From: Chalara sp. BL73
Lineage: Eukaryota > Ascomycota > Leotiomycetes > Helotiales
Direction of reading: 5' to 3'
Length of the DNA stretch: 64,000 nucleotides
Assembly: GCA_918026815.1 (NCBI GenBank)
Contig: CAKJVC010000012.1
Location: forward strand, 2,356,001-2,420,000
Numbering within the stretch: position 1 is the stretch's first letter; each line of letters starts with the position of its first letter. A program made the translations under genes and the position numbers. This document shows positions 10,770 through 21,783 of this stretch, one piece after another. The notes below the pieces were generated by a model. That model made no database searches, was not told the origin of the DNA, and saw only the letters and a list, made by a program, of their open reading frames with translations.

Positions 10770-12568
10770 ATGAAGCTCGCCACGATACAGCAGGTCCTTT
10801 TCTGCCTCCCGTTGTTCTCGACAGCGTTGGCTACATCCTGTCGTTATCTGCCAGGCGACAGCGGGTGGCCAACGGCTGCTCAATGGCGAGCTTTGAATGC
10901 AACGGTTGGAGGTCGCTTGATCGCCACGGTACCGTTGGGTTCTCCATGTCACGACCCATCATACAATGCTGCGACTTGTGCGTCCTATCAAAGTCAATGG
11001 CAAGATGTTCCGATACAGTAAGCCATCTAGATAATGGAGAGTTGAGCCTTGCTAACTCGAAATTAGTTTGTCATCCTCATCCTCGGTCATGGCCCCGTTC
11101 TTTGCCAACCAAAGCTGTGATCCGTTTACCCCAAGGTCGAAGCCATGTACTTTAGGAAACTATGTCAGCTACTCCATAAATGCTACATGCCCCGGAGATG
11201 TTATAGCGGCTGTCAATTTTGCACAAGCTCGCAATATTCGCTTTGTAGTTCGAAATACAGGCCATGAGTACGTAGAATCATTACTTGGTCTGACAAGAGG
11301 AATTTTACTAATATCAAAATAGCTACAATGGGCGTTCAACTGGTGCAGGTGCACTGGCGATCTGGACTCATTATTTGAAGGAGACACAAATTATTAACTG
11401 GTCGGATGCATACTACACGGGCAAAGCAATTAAGATGGGAGCTGGCATACAAGGGTATGAGGCAATGGCAGCAGCTAAGGCAAAGGGACTGGTAGCAATT
11501 GGAGGTGAATGTCCTACAGTTGGAGTAGCTGGAGGATATACCCAAGGTGGTGGCCATTCTGCTCTCAGCACTTCCTTTGGACTCGGCGCCGATCAGACTC
11601 TTTCCTTCGATGTAGTACTTGCGGATGGGCGCCTGGTCACAGCCACTCGTACCAAAAACTCAGACCTCTACTGGGCATTGAGCGGTGGTGGTGGCGGAAC
11701 TTATGGAGTTGTGGTCTCAATGACTTCCAAAGCATACCCAGACACCACTGTCAGCGGCGCCTCTCTAATCTTTCTTTCCTCTACAACGACGGCGGACAAC
11801 TTTTATGCTGGTGTCTCAGCATTTCACTCTTTGCTTCCTGCCATGGTGGATGCAGGGGGATTGGTCATTTACTATTTCAGTGACCAATTTTTTCAGATTG
11901 GGCCATTCACTGGCTACAACAAGACCCAGGCTCAGGTGGAAACGATACTGGCACCTTTCGTGAAGGCGCTCACCGCGCTCGGGATACAATACAGTGTCAC
12001 ATATAGCCAGTCGGCGACCTACACAGAGCATTATGATAAATACTTTGGTCCTTTACCCTTCGGCAACATCCAGGTTGGAATCGCCCAGTACGGAGGGCGT
12101 CTCATCCCTCGTACCACAATCACGCAGAATAATGTGGGATTCATGAATGTCGCAAGAAACATTACCCAAAATGGCGTTCTCTTTATCGGGGTTGCCACAG
12201 ACGTCTCTCCTTTCGCAAGCAAAGTATCCAACGCAGTTCTCCCGGCGTGGAGAAAAGCGCTCATTCATGCAACACTCACAACTCCATGGAATTTCACAGC
12301 GCCGTGGGCTGACATGATTGCACTTCAAGACAAAATGACAAACGTTGTTGTGCCGCAACTCGAGGCTGTAACTCCAGGAAGTGGTGTGTATATGAACGAG
12401 GCGGATTTCAGACAGCCGAATTGGCAGGATGCTTTCTTCGGCGCGAATTACGCAAAATTATTATCGATCAAGAAGAAGTATGATCCCAATAGACTTCTTT
12501 GGTCTCTTAAGACTGTTGGCAGTGAGTACTGGACCGTGGCAAATAATGGGAGAATGTGCAAAGCTTAA
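10770..12568 (+). CDS. Secreted FAD-linked oxidoreductase, berberine-bridge-enzyme type (PCMH/VAO fold)
   Basis: A secreted flavoprotein oxidase that would pass electrons from a carbohydrate or small-molecule substrate to oxygen. The substrate is unknown. Exons 10770-11017, 11067-11267 and 11323-12568 give 564 residues, typical for the family. Residues 1-21 form a signal peptide ending in ALA. The FAD domain has NTGHD with His149 and GGECPTVG with Cys213, the two positions that bind flavin covalently in bicovalent BBE-like oxidases. Then come GGYTQGGGHS, LSGGGGGTYGVV, and a C-terminal BBE segment with NEADFRQPNWQ, FFGANYAKL and KKKYDP. The intron between His149 and Asp150 splits the GHDYNG motif codon. 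Neighbours lie 1.7 kb or more away, so no operon-like partner is evident. Alternatives are a chitooligosaccharide or glucooligosaccharide oxidase or a secondary-metabolite oxidase. Confidence 0.9.
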
Positions 12569-14301
12569 TCAGGTGCTTCAAACACCACACTCTATATATC
12601 CATAGATAAACTCGCAATACCAGATGCAGGGTGACAATGTGGCGTCATCATACTCATTTTTCCCTTCAATGTGTGTGGCCTTTCCCCAATTGCTTAGCCA
12701 ATTCGTATACCAGAACGTCGACAAACTTAAAGCGCTTTATTCCATGGAGGCAACGGCACGGCAAGGCGGCATGGAAACCAAATGGATGAAATTATAGCGT
12801 CGATACATGTAAGCGTATGTAGGCTAACGCACTAGGCGTCGGCACTCGCCAACCATAACCGCGTTGGTGATAATCTAGGCGCCTTGGCAGGGGGCTGGGA
12901 AAGTTATTCGCTTCAAGCCTTCGCTTAGTATTAGCCCGGCTCACTTGTACCTAAGATTAATTTGTCTACTCTAACTTAGCAGAACTTTGCATGTTGCTCC
13001 GTCCCGTCTTCCGGCCTTTGGCCATTGCTTGAATTTCCCGGGGGCCTGCCTCCTGGGCACGCAGCGAAATCGACAGAAAGATCCGTATTTCATATGCGGC
13101 AAGGCCCTTTCGCGCTCAAGGCGAAGGGGGAGCGCTCGCAGCCACATGCGCAGTTTTCCACGCAGGAAAAAGGAAAGCCTCCCGAAGGGGATCTACTGCG
13201 TTACCGTCCGCCGAATGCGCGAAACCGTCACGGGCGGGGTCAGCCCCTTTCCCTTAGCGGCAATCTCATCTTGGAAGATGGCGTTTTGCGGTCACGAAGG
13301 GAAAACCCTGAATTCTTCCTTCAAGATGAACTCGGGCTAAGTTTATGTGATTTTAGTGTCGGCTCCAGGGAACGCCGAATAACGGTGGAATATGCCGCAC
13401 GCTTACGTGCTCACACTTTGTGCGCTTTGCTTGTTTCGCATCACCCACAGGATTTTTTGGCTTTTGGCGGTGGGGGTTTTTGATAGGACCCTTGATACGA
13501 TTGAATTAGGTGCCCACTTCACCTGCGATGTGTTTGGATGATTTTCGCGCGGTTTGCATGCGGGGCCGTCCTCGAATCGTGCGGAGCTAAAAGCTGAGCA
13601 GCTTTGTTTCCTCTGAAGAGCGCGGGAATCTGATGTGGGGGCCGCGGTCGCCTTAGGTTGGAAAAAAGCTGAACGGCTTTCTTACAAACCGCCCTTTACA
13701 GTAATCCCCCGAGAGGTAGGCAGATAGTGCTGGGTTTTTTCTTTGCTTAACTTTTCGTTTCTTGCGACAAAACGCTACGGTGCTTATCATCAAGCACCTC
13801 AGGGGGGAGATTTCGGTACCATCTAATCCTGTCCAGCACTCTATTAAAGTTTGCTGCATGTACTTTTAGCGAGGCCCATCTGTGTGGGGGGGCCACGGGC
13901 TGGTTGGTTCCCTAATCTCAAACAACATTTAGACTTTGGGAGCTCCAAATTCGATTCATACAAGACCTTGGAAAGAATCTTTCCTTCGATTGTAGGGGTA
14001 CCGCCGTGTTGCACGCTCCACCTACCTTCCCCTTGCAGGCCACCCTGAAGCTTTTGGAACGTGTTCGGTAAGGAACATCCGCAGCAGAAAGTTTATTCTA
14101 CATGAGAAATGATGAGCTCTTGTAACGCTACTGCACCTGTTTGTAGCCGTTTCCATATCAAAGGAACGCTGATCCCCAATCGTGATGTTAAAGCCGTGAG
14201 TTCCCTGCCGCAAGTCGGATCTCGATTTCATTCCCAGCACTCCGGGTCTTTCGTCGATCGCTTCTTGTTGTTGTTGTTGTTGTTGTTGAACGAGGGTCAT
14301 C
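12569..14301. other. Intergenic stretch with a GC-rich segment
   Basis: About 1.7 kb. The segment at about 12990-13480 is visibly richer in G and C than its surroundings and carries two overlapping open frames, but neither starts at a convincing ATG with family similarity. The end of the stretch is the leader of the rhodopsin-domain gene and carries a TTG repeat. No other structure is seen. Confidence 0.4.
14265..14288 (+). repeat. TTG microsatellite, eight units
   Basis: Eight perfect copies of TTG end 13 bp before the ATG of the rhodopsin-domain gene, so the array lies in its 5' untranslated leader. Length variation between strains is likely. Confidence 0.8.
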
Positions 14302-15791
14302 ATGGGTTGGACTTACAACACCGTAAATCCAAATGCTGAGACCAACGCCCCTACGATTGCTGCCGTGGGCATCTCGTTCACAACCCTTGCGCTCATTTTG
14401 GTTTCGCTGCGCATGTACGTGAGATTTTGGATGATTAAAGCTACCGGACTTGGTAAGTCATGCAAAGGACATGCAATTCAGCAAAACAGCTAACTAACCA
14501 TCTTGGCCAGATGACTGGGTTATTGTATTTACTTGGGTATGTGAGATACGAGAGATCTAAGCAGACAAAGGACTTTTAAGTTAATTATCCTAAAAGTTTA
14601 TGTCATGTGGTTTTATGGTGGTGACGATCGTCCGTAAGAGCTTCTGGAGTGATGCAAAACAGAGCCCAGCTAAGTCATAACCAGAATCGAAATGGGGTCT
14701 AGGACTGCAGAACCTAGCCGACATGCCTACTGAGAATATTTTCAATTTTGGTCTGGTAAGCCCTCACTATCGATTCCTGCTACGGAGATATTCGACTAAC
14801 CAGCTCAAGCTTCAATACATGGGCGCGCCATTGTAAGCCCACTCAAATGCCATTCACCCGGCTCGTTGTAATTCATACAGACTGACTTGGGGCCCATAGC
14901 TACATCACAAGCATTCTAGGCTTCAAGCTTAGTTTACTTTGCTCTTTCTATAGAATCACTGTTGATAGAGTTTACCGACTTAGCATTATTGCTATCATAG
15001 TAGCTTGCACAGCATTTCACCTTTCCTTTCTGCTAGTTCAACTCAATCTTTGTCAACCTGTACGTCGAACCTATTCCTCGGACATCACGCCGAGATGCTA
15101 ATAGCGGGACGCATATAGATTTCGAAACAATGGGATCCCGCAGTGACAACCGGCTCTTGTCTAGTAGCGGTACCAGTTTACACCAGCATGGCCTCACTAA
15201 CAATTCTCTTCGACGTGATAATGTAAGCCAAAACCACAGCGCTGGCATAACTGAGATGCTAATACGCCTGTGAACAGTATGTTGACGCCGTTTCCAATGC
15301 TCATCAAGACCCGCCTCCCCAAGCGCAAGAAGTTCATCCTCCTCGGGATCTTCTCCCTGGGGATCTTTATAACGATCATCCAAATCATCCGCATCCTCAC
15401 CATCAAGTCCCTCGCGAACTACATCGACAGCTCCCAGCTCATAATGTGGTCCATGGTCGAAAACAACCTGGGGATAATGGTCGCCTGCATCCCGCCGCTG
15501 TCGCCACTCATCCGCTTCTTCCGCGAGAAGTCGTCGAGTAGGGGGACGAGCAATGCGCAGAGCGGACAGAAGGCGTTGAGCAGGGGCGCGTATGCGTTGA
15601 GCACTATCGGGGGAAAGAAAGGGTTCGTTGGTATTCGGGATCCGGTTGGGGGGCAGGGTGATATGGAGAGCAGTACTGAGGAATTAACCGTAGCGGCAGG
15701 CATCCAGAAGACCACTGAGGTTGTTGTAAGTAGGAGCTCGAGCGGAGAAGAGGATGAGCGGAGGAAGGCGGAGTATCGTTACCCCTCTTAA
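14302..15791 (+). CDS. Fungal rhodopsin-domain integral membrane protein (PTH11-like seven-helix family)
   Basis: A seven-helix plasma-membrane protein of the large fungal rhodopsin-domain family. Its molecular role is unknown; relatives are proposed receptors. Eight exons are inferred: 14302-14452, 14511-14536, 14597-14633, 14685-14755, 14810-14832, 14900-15059, 15119-15222 and 15278-15791. All phases agree, and the product has 361 residues. Family marks are GLDDWVIVFTW after helix 2, KWGLGLQNLADMP in the first long loop, NFGLLQYMGAPFYITSI, QLNLCQPISKQWDP with a conserved Cys, and SMASLTILFDVI in helix 5. A charged Ser/Gly-rich tail of about 80 residues follows helix 7. Three exons are tiny (26, 37 and 23 nt), so automated models may be fragmented. 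An alternative 3' splice site at 14803 would add two residues in frame. The leader carries a TTG repeat. Confidence 0.85.
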
Positions 15792-17537
15792 TCGAGTTGT
15801 AGAAGGTTGACCTTTGTTTTGTTTTTTTACCATGGTTGCTACTGATACTGGAAGCTCCTCGTCAATAAGGGAAGTATCTTGCGTAAACATATTGAATAAT
15901 GGTCAGTAATGTTTGAAGCATTAAATATAGCGCGATGGCTTGATATTTGATAATGTCGGATTGCTCATTATCGATGACCAATTTGTAGCCCTGGTTGAAA
16001 CGATAGCGTCAGTAAGAGCTCTATGATTGCCTTAAGTAGCGCAGCGTGAATACGGGTACTCGATTGTGGATTCATTTTAAGGAAGACCAGTCTAGTAAGG
16101 CAGAATCATATCATGCTAGTCGATCAAATCCTGTTTAAACATAAGGTGGGAAAGCTTACTTTGTGCTAGCCAAGACGGCTGTAGAGAGCCTAGCGAAGCT
16201 GTTTATGTCTGTGAGTAGTTCATTTTGGGATGTTTCCGAGTAAAGCTGCTTTACAGTAATTCTATGCCACAGAGGAGATCAAAAACTCAAGACAATCATC
16301 TTAATGAGGACACATTGTAAATCAACTTCACCCGAGGTGCTACTAACTATATTGTGACCGTGTAACCAAAAAAGAAGCGAGGGCCTTGGCATCGCTAATA
16401 CCTTAGCGGCCATCTAATCGCGATGACCGATTCGAGGATGTGGAGTTCAGATTTTGCTTGAAGAAAGCTATAGGGTGAAGAAGTAGGAGGGAGATGGCAC
16501 GGATCAGGAGCAAATGTGTTTGATGAGGATGTGAATTCTAAGCAGTGGCGAAGCCCCGACGTTTGGCGAGGTGGCGCCAGATGTGGAAAGAGGAGCCGAA
16601 TGTGGTTAATTTCAATTTATGTTTAGGAAATGGCTGGACAAAAATTACCATATCACAGAAAATGTCATGATGGTTGGGGCTTGTCTTCGTTCCTACGGCA
16701 CAATATGTATCCCGAGCCAGACAGCGACAATCTACGGAATATCACTTGTTGGTTAGAAGGTTTACAATGACACTTTTAGTGGCTTCATATATTGGCGATT
16801 GAAAGATATATAAGTTTGGAAGTCGACCTTCTACAATTCGGCCAACTTCTTTCGTTTGATCTTTGGACCGCGGACGCGCCATATCCAATATAGCGATGAG
16901 ACAGGAACTCAAACTAGAGTCTTTAGGAACATCACTGGTTTGAGGAGGATCACAGGCTGTTTCAGGCCCCTATTTTTCAATAGCTATAACCAGTTTATTA
17001 TTGCGCGGCACACGAAAGAAATATGTCCCTTTGTTCTAACTGCACTCAGCTTTCCCGTGATCCAATTACACACAAATTTTAGGCAAATAGTGTATTTCAA
17101 TGTGTCATATATCAACCTACCTCTTCCAACCAAAGATCTTATATATGTCTCCCGGTAACCGAAGGTAACGCTGGTGCCTAATAGTACTTGATCAAAAGTG
17201 ACGCCAATTCGAAAAAAGCTCTTGCCTCCGGCCCATAAAGATGATGTGACGGTATTTGGTATTCCTATCCTCAATCTCCACTCTGCAATCACGGGTCTGG
17301 CGTGTTGAATATCCTTTGTTGCCTTGTCTTAGTCTCCGCACAAATAGATGTCTTAACGAGATCTGTATCCCACAATCCGTAAAGTATGAACTACCGAAAG
17401 GGAAGTTCTTTCAAGGATTGTAAATCAAAATACCCTCGTATTCCATATTCGTTTTCACATAATAATAATTAGCGTAGAAAATAACCACATAGCAAATCAT
17501 TGTATTGTCGTTATATTCAAAGAGCCGAACATAGGTA
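15792..17537. other. Intergenic stretch, nothing recognised
   Basis: About 1.7 kb, becoming AT-rich toward 17400. Open frames near 16856-17292 on both strands overlap one another and lack family similarity. It includes the 3' ends of the flanking convergent genes. No repeat or RNA gene is evident. Confidence 0.45.
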
Positions 17538-18059
17538 TTACTTCGGGCTCAAATCATAATTGCTAATGAACACCCCAGAAGCACCACCCTCCTTCGCATC
17601 CAACCCATCCTTCTTTTCCTGTTCAAGCTTCTCGATCACTTTCTTATTGCGCTCCTCAATCTCCGCATTTTGTTTCTGCACCTCTTCTTCGGTCATCCTT
17701 TCCGGTCTCAACTCATCAGGAGGATGAAATAAGTCCTGATAATCAACTACCTTCCTTCCGTCGATATCACGAAATCTATCTTCCGTTTCTTGCGTCCATG
17801 GGGTTGTGTCGAGGTATCGCTTGATTTCAGCCGGGCTAAGACCTACTGCGTCGATGACGTTGCGAGTAGAGGGGCCGTCGAAAGATCTCATTACGCCGTC
17901 GGAACCAAGCATGAAGATACCAAGGGGGTCTCCTTTCATGTTTTCCATGACTCCCAAGCCTGGGGCGCCTAATTTTGATTGTTCCTTAGATCCGTTATTT
18001 AGATTCCTCACAGATTTTTAATTTTTGGTAGATATTGTGTGACTTACGGTTTTTGACAT
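17538..18059 (-). CDS. Conserved-looking small protein of unknown function
   Basis: I do not recognise a characterised family. Two exons on the minus strand, 18048-18059 (only four codons, MSKT) and 17538-17984, join in phase to give 152 residues. The frame is open upstream of 17984 but without an ATG, and the tiny first exon supplies one next to a clean GTAAGT donor. The middle part (GDPLGIFMLGSDGVMRS, then VIDAVGLSPAEIKRYLDTTPW) looks like ordered protein. Residues from about 105 on are a Glu/Lys/Gln-rich probable coiled coil. No signal peptide or membrane segment is seen. The text resembles uncharacterised proteins that I believe occur across filamentous ascomycetes, but I cannot name a domain. 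Confidence 0.65.
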
Positions 18060-18875
18060 GTTAAATCGGATAATGGTAATGAGAGACAATCAATTTTGTT
18101 AGCAGAGTTGGCAGGAAGGCTCAAAGTGTTTATACCCATATAACCATATGCGTTGGCATGGAGAATTCTCTTTTAGCGGACCCAAACGGAGGGTCGAAGG
18201 ACTAAAGTGCTCTTTATTGGTACATTACGAGTATTTTCCGCGTCATCAATGACCTTACTGTGGCCATTCAAGACGGTTGGCAATTGACTCACTTTATTTC
18301 GGCGGCCACAATACCCTTTTGTTGGTTCTATAAAGCATATTGTATGCATGCTTAGGTTGCAGCAGATCATTGTTGCATTAGGTGAATGCTGTTGGTATAT
18401 CATGCAACCAATACGCGTACAAATGAGCGGCCTTGGCCATATAAGATTATATTGCATGCATATCTTAGGTTGCGCCATTTCTGATGATCGCCCTGCTTCT
18501 GCGCCTCGCGCATTTATATCGCGCCGGATACTTTGCCAAATGAAGTAGCAGACTAGCTTTGGCATAATATCTCATGAGCTTCGCACACGCGCCACTGACA
18601 TAGATTTCATAGGTGGAAGAGCTAGTGTTGTTGGAACAAGACTACTGGTGAAGGAAGACATAAATATTAGCCCTGCCGACATTGCTTACTCAAAAAAAAA
18701 AAAAGAAAAAGAAAGGTCTAACCAAACAAAATTCTGATATAGTTTCAAATACAAAATAAACTCCGCACTCTAATTTCACTATGGGTACTTCTTATTTACC
18801 CTCCTTTCCTGTTCAGTACAGCCTTTAAACCCCCAAGAGGCATTTGGGATTTTAATATTTCACTGTCATTCATGA
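18060..18875. other. Intergenic stretch with an imperfect direct repeat and a poly-A run
   Basis: About 0.8 kb between the unknown small gene and the 3' end of the GTPase gene. It holds an imperfect 22-23 bp direct repeat (18339-18360 and 18451-18473, sharing CTTAGGTTGC) and an A-rich run near 18692. No coding sequence is supported. Confidence 0.45.
18339..18473 (+). repeat. Imperfect direct repeat, two copies about 112 bp apart
   Basis: Copies at 18339-18360 and 18451-18473 share the core CTTAGGTTGC preceded by a TGCATG-containing half. Flanking sequence does not match, so this is a short repeat and not the ends of an evident element. Confidence 0.4.
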
Positions 18876-19596
18876 TCACATTACGAGGCATCCTCCTTGA
18901 CTCTGCCCTCCTTCGTCCTTAGTAGTCATCGCAGCTGTCCTACATATATCCTCAAATACCTCATGTACCAGCTCCCCCGTGACAGCTGAACACTCCATAT
19001 ACTTATCACATCTCATCTCTTGTGCTATCCTGTATCCTTCCTGAGGATATATGATACCATTTGGGTCATCCTCATGTCTGAGATCTCTTTTCAAGCCTAA
19101 AAGAAGAACCGGAAACTCTTGCTCAGAGAATGCGCGCTTGATTTCCGCTGCCCACTAAACTTCGTGAGCCGAGAGCTTGGGAAAAGGAAGAATGTGGAAT
19201 GAGAGACATTCGGACACTGGAAACGCAACAGAAAGGGAACATACAAGTTTCTGGACAGAAAATAGAGAACTCCGAGATGAGATGTCATAACAAAGCACAA
19301 TCATGTTCGGTGCCAAGAGTTTCCAGCTCTCAGGGCTGGCTGTATCATAGAACTCAAACCTGTAGGGACGAGCAAATAACTTAATCTCGAAGATGAAGGG
19401 TTGGTCTCCATCCCTGAGGAGAGATATAGGACCTTTGAGTCCCTGAGTTCCTTTGCTTATCCTTCTGTATGCCATTGTGAGCCATGATTGGGGCAGGTTG
19501 AAATTAGATACATAGGCGTACTCACGAGAGAAACGTGGATTTCCCGACGTCTGTATCACCGAGGAGCAGAATGGAGACTTCGGGAGGGTCATCCAT
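18876..19596 (-). CDS. Divergent Rho/Ras-like small GTPase with a CAAX box
   Basis: A small P-loop GTPase, probably membrane-anchored by prenylation, with a signalling role not identifiable from sequence. Three exons on the minus strand (19526-19596, 19245-19464 and 18876-19154) give 189 residues. The G1 loop is GDTDVGKS (residues 13-20), G4 is GLKRDLR, G5 is ECSAVTGE, and the C terminus CLVM is a CAAX motif. WAAEIKRAF and SVQKLW resemble the Rho family. G3 reads DTASPE (64-69) where active GTPases have DTAGQE, so both the switch II Gly and the catalytic Gln are replaced. No canonical switch I Thr motif is obvious. GTP hydrolysis is therefore probably weak or absent, as in atypical Rho proteins. 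It is divergent from PUS3, with 174 bp to its first ATG. Confidence 0.8.
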
Positions 19597-19770
19597 ATCG
19601 TCAAAATTACATTTTACAAAATTACAACGAAGGAGGATCAGGGAATGAGCTGAGATCACGAAGAAGATAACTGATAAGAGACAGTGCACGTGATGATAAG
19701 GCTTCCAAAATTTCCATGACTACGAGAATGACTCAAGCCAAAAGTGCGTAAGGTCAACTTTTGGGAGGGC

Positions 19771-21783
19771 ATGAGACCAATATACCCTCAAGTCGTCCGG
19801 CGAACTGAAATCTGCCTCCTACGTAACGCCGGACTTTCGATAACAAGAATTCATCACTCAAAAAAGGGCATTTCTTGTCGGATACAAACCAAAACAATCT
19901 CTTCACTTACACCTTTGAGAATGGGCAGCGAGCAAGCAGACTACAAGTCTTGGTCTAATGACGAGTTGATTTCTCGTGTCACACAGCTAGAAGCTGAACT
20001 TAAGAGTAAGAACGAAAGGTATACGCAGCCAGAACGTATTTTACTCTACGCAGATCACCTGACGAAATGCAGCATTTCCACAACACCAACGAAGAAAACC
20101 TGGAAGAAACCACGCACAGAACGTGTATTTAATCCGGGGAAATACAGCACACGTCTTGTGGCTTTCAAGCTTGCGTATCTGGGTAAACAATACAATGGCT
20201 TCGAGTATACTAATTCTATCACGCCACTGCCAACCATCGAGGAAGAGTTATGGAAGGCACTGAATAGAACGAGGCTTATCTTTCCCGCTGGAATGGTAAA
20301 TCCGGTGGATCCAGGGGAGGTCAACTGGGACGGATTGGAGTATAGTAAGTGCGGGAGGACAGATAAGGGTGTGAGCGCATTTGGACAGGTGATTTCTATT
20401 AGGGTTAGAAGTAATCGACCTTTGGCAAAAGAAAGAGACCCTGTAGTAGACGCAAACCCGGAAGCAGAGTTGGGAACGAGAGCAGGACTGTCTGAAGAAC
20501 TAAAACCTGGTAAAAAGGATGAAGATTATTGGAATCTTTTCCCCGATACCGAGAAACCCACCGAGTTCAATACGCTTCCAAGGAAGAATTCCATTGAGAT
20601 GATGTCCCCCGCTCTAGGGGCAATCGAAGAAGGTCTGGATGAAATCACTCCCGGGGATGATTACTTAGATCACGAGGTATCTGACTACGAAGAGGCGCTT
20701 AATTTTGACCCTATCAAGGACGAGATCCAGTACTGTGCCTTGTTGAACCGACAGCTTCCACCAGATATTCGAATCCTCGCGTGGTGTCCCGCACCACCTC
20801 AAGGATTCTCTGCACGATTCTCTTGTAAGGAGCGACAATACAAATATTTCTTCACGCAACCAGCCTTCTCTCCTACTCCTCATCATTTAGAACTGAAGTC
20901 AGAGAATCCAGAGCAAATTAAAGACGGCTGGCTGGACATAGATGCTATGCGAGAAGCAGCGAGATTGTATGAGGGACTACACGATTTCAGGAACTTCTGC
21001 AAGATAGACGCAAGCAAACAGATCACCAATTTTGAGAGACGAATATTCTATGCAAATATAGAAGAAGTCGACGATGAATCTCACGCTTTAGCTTATATCA
21101 ACTCGCCTGAGTTTCTTCCTTCGCCGCCTCCAAAAACAAAGACTCCCAAAGTCTACACTTTCACCCTCCATGGTTCGGCATTTCTTTGGCACCAAGTCCG
21201 ACATATGGTTGCTGTCCTATTTCTGGTCGGACAAGGGTTAGAGAAACCATCCATAGTGTCAGAGCTATTGGATACGAAAAAGAATCCGAGGAGACCGGTA
21301 TATGAGATGGCGACAGACACACCACTAGTCTTGTGGGATTGCATCTTTCCGCATATAGACGATGCAGATCGGAAGGACGCAGTACAATGGCTTTATGTTG
21401 GGGATGGGCTGGGTAACGGAGAAGCCAAGTATGGAACTCCAGGTCTCATGGATAATCTCTGGGAGACCTGGCGGGAACGTAAGATCGACGAGATTCTGGC
21501 TGGTAGCCTAATCAATTTAGTCTCAAAGCAAGGGGCCAAGGTTGCGGAACTGGAGAAAGGAGATGCGAAGGTGAACAGGAGTCAGAAGGTTTTTGACGGA
21601 AATGATGCCCCTAGATTCCAAGGAAAGTACATTCCAGTGATGAAGAAGCAGCTCATGGATAGTGCGGAAGTTGTTAATGAAAAATATGCGCTGCGTAAGG
21701 GGTTTCAGAGCTCAGAGGACATGAAGAGTAAAGGATTTAGGGCAATGAAAAAGTTGGGAAAGCCAGTGAACATTGAGGTGTAA
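19771..21783 (+). CDS. tRNA pseudouridine synthase DEG1/PUS3 (positions 38/39)
   Basis: TruA-family enzyme that isomerises uridine at positions 38 and 39 of the tRNA anticodon arm; the yeast protein serves cytosolic and mitochondrial tRNAs. It is intronless. The core protein starts at the ATG at 19921 (620 residues, MGSEQADYKSWSNDELISRV). An in-frame upstream ATG at 19771 adds 50 residues rich in Arg, Ser and Thr with few acids, resembling a mitochondrial targeting sequence. The catalytic Asp is in YSKCGRTDKGVSAFGQ (residue 148 from the second ATG). Other marks are ERQYKYFF, YEGLHDFRNFCK and FLWHQVRHMVAVLFLVGQG. An acidic insert lies between the catalytic loop and the second half, and a Lys-rich C-terminal extension follows. 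It shares a short divergent promoter with the GTPase gene. Confidence 0.92.
   Translation: MRPIYPQVVRRTEICLLRNAGLSITRIHHSKKGISCRIQTKTISSLTPLRMGSEQADYKSWSNDELISRVTQLEAELKSKNERYTQPERILLYADHLTKCSISTTPTKKTWKKPRTERVFNPGKYSTRLVAFKLAYLGKQYNGFEYTNSITPLPTIEEELWKALNRTRLIFPAGMVNPVDPGEVNWDGLEYSKCGRTDKGVSAFGQVISIRVRSNRPLAKERDPVVDANPEAELGTRAGLSEELKPGKKDEDYWNLFPDTEKPTEFNTLPRKNSIEMMSPALGAIEEGLDEITPGDDYLDHEVSDYEEALNFDPIKDEIQYCALLNRQLPPDIRILAWCPAPPQGFSARFSCKERQYKYFFTQPAFSPTPHHLELKSENPEQIKDGWLDIDAMREAARLYEGLHDFRNFCKIDASKQITNFERRIFYANIEEVDDESHALAYINSPEFLPSPPPKTKTPKVYTFTLHGSAFLWHQVRHMVAVLFLVGQGLEKPSIVSELLDTKKNPRRPVYEMATDTPLVLWDCIFPHIDDADRKDAVQWLYVGDGLGNGEAKYGTPGLMDNLWETWRERKIDEILAGSLINLVSKQGAKVAELEKGDAKVNRSQKVFDGNDAPRFQGKYIPVMKKQLMDSAEVVNEKYALRKGFQSSEDMKSKGFRAMKKLGKPVNIEV

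Noticed and set aside
13025..13483. Plus-strand open frame of 152 codons in the GC-rich island
   Set aside because: It starts at TTG and looks like chance openness in GC-rich DNA; kept only as a low-interest observation.
16856..17292. Overlapping open frames on both strands
   Set aside because: The frames are mutually antisense, AT-rich and without family similarity.
18173..18565. Minus-strand open frame of 130 codons
   Set aside because: No similarity, overlaps the short direct repeat, and has an antisense frame as well.
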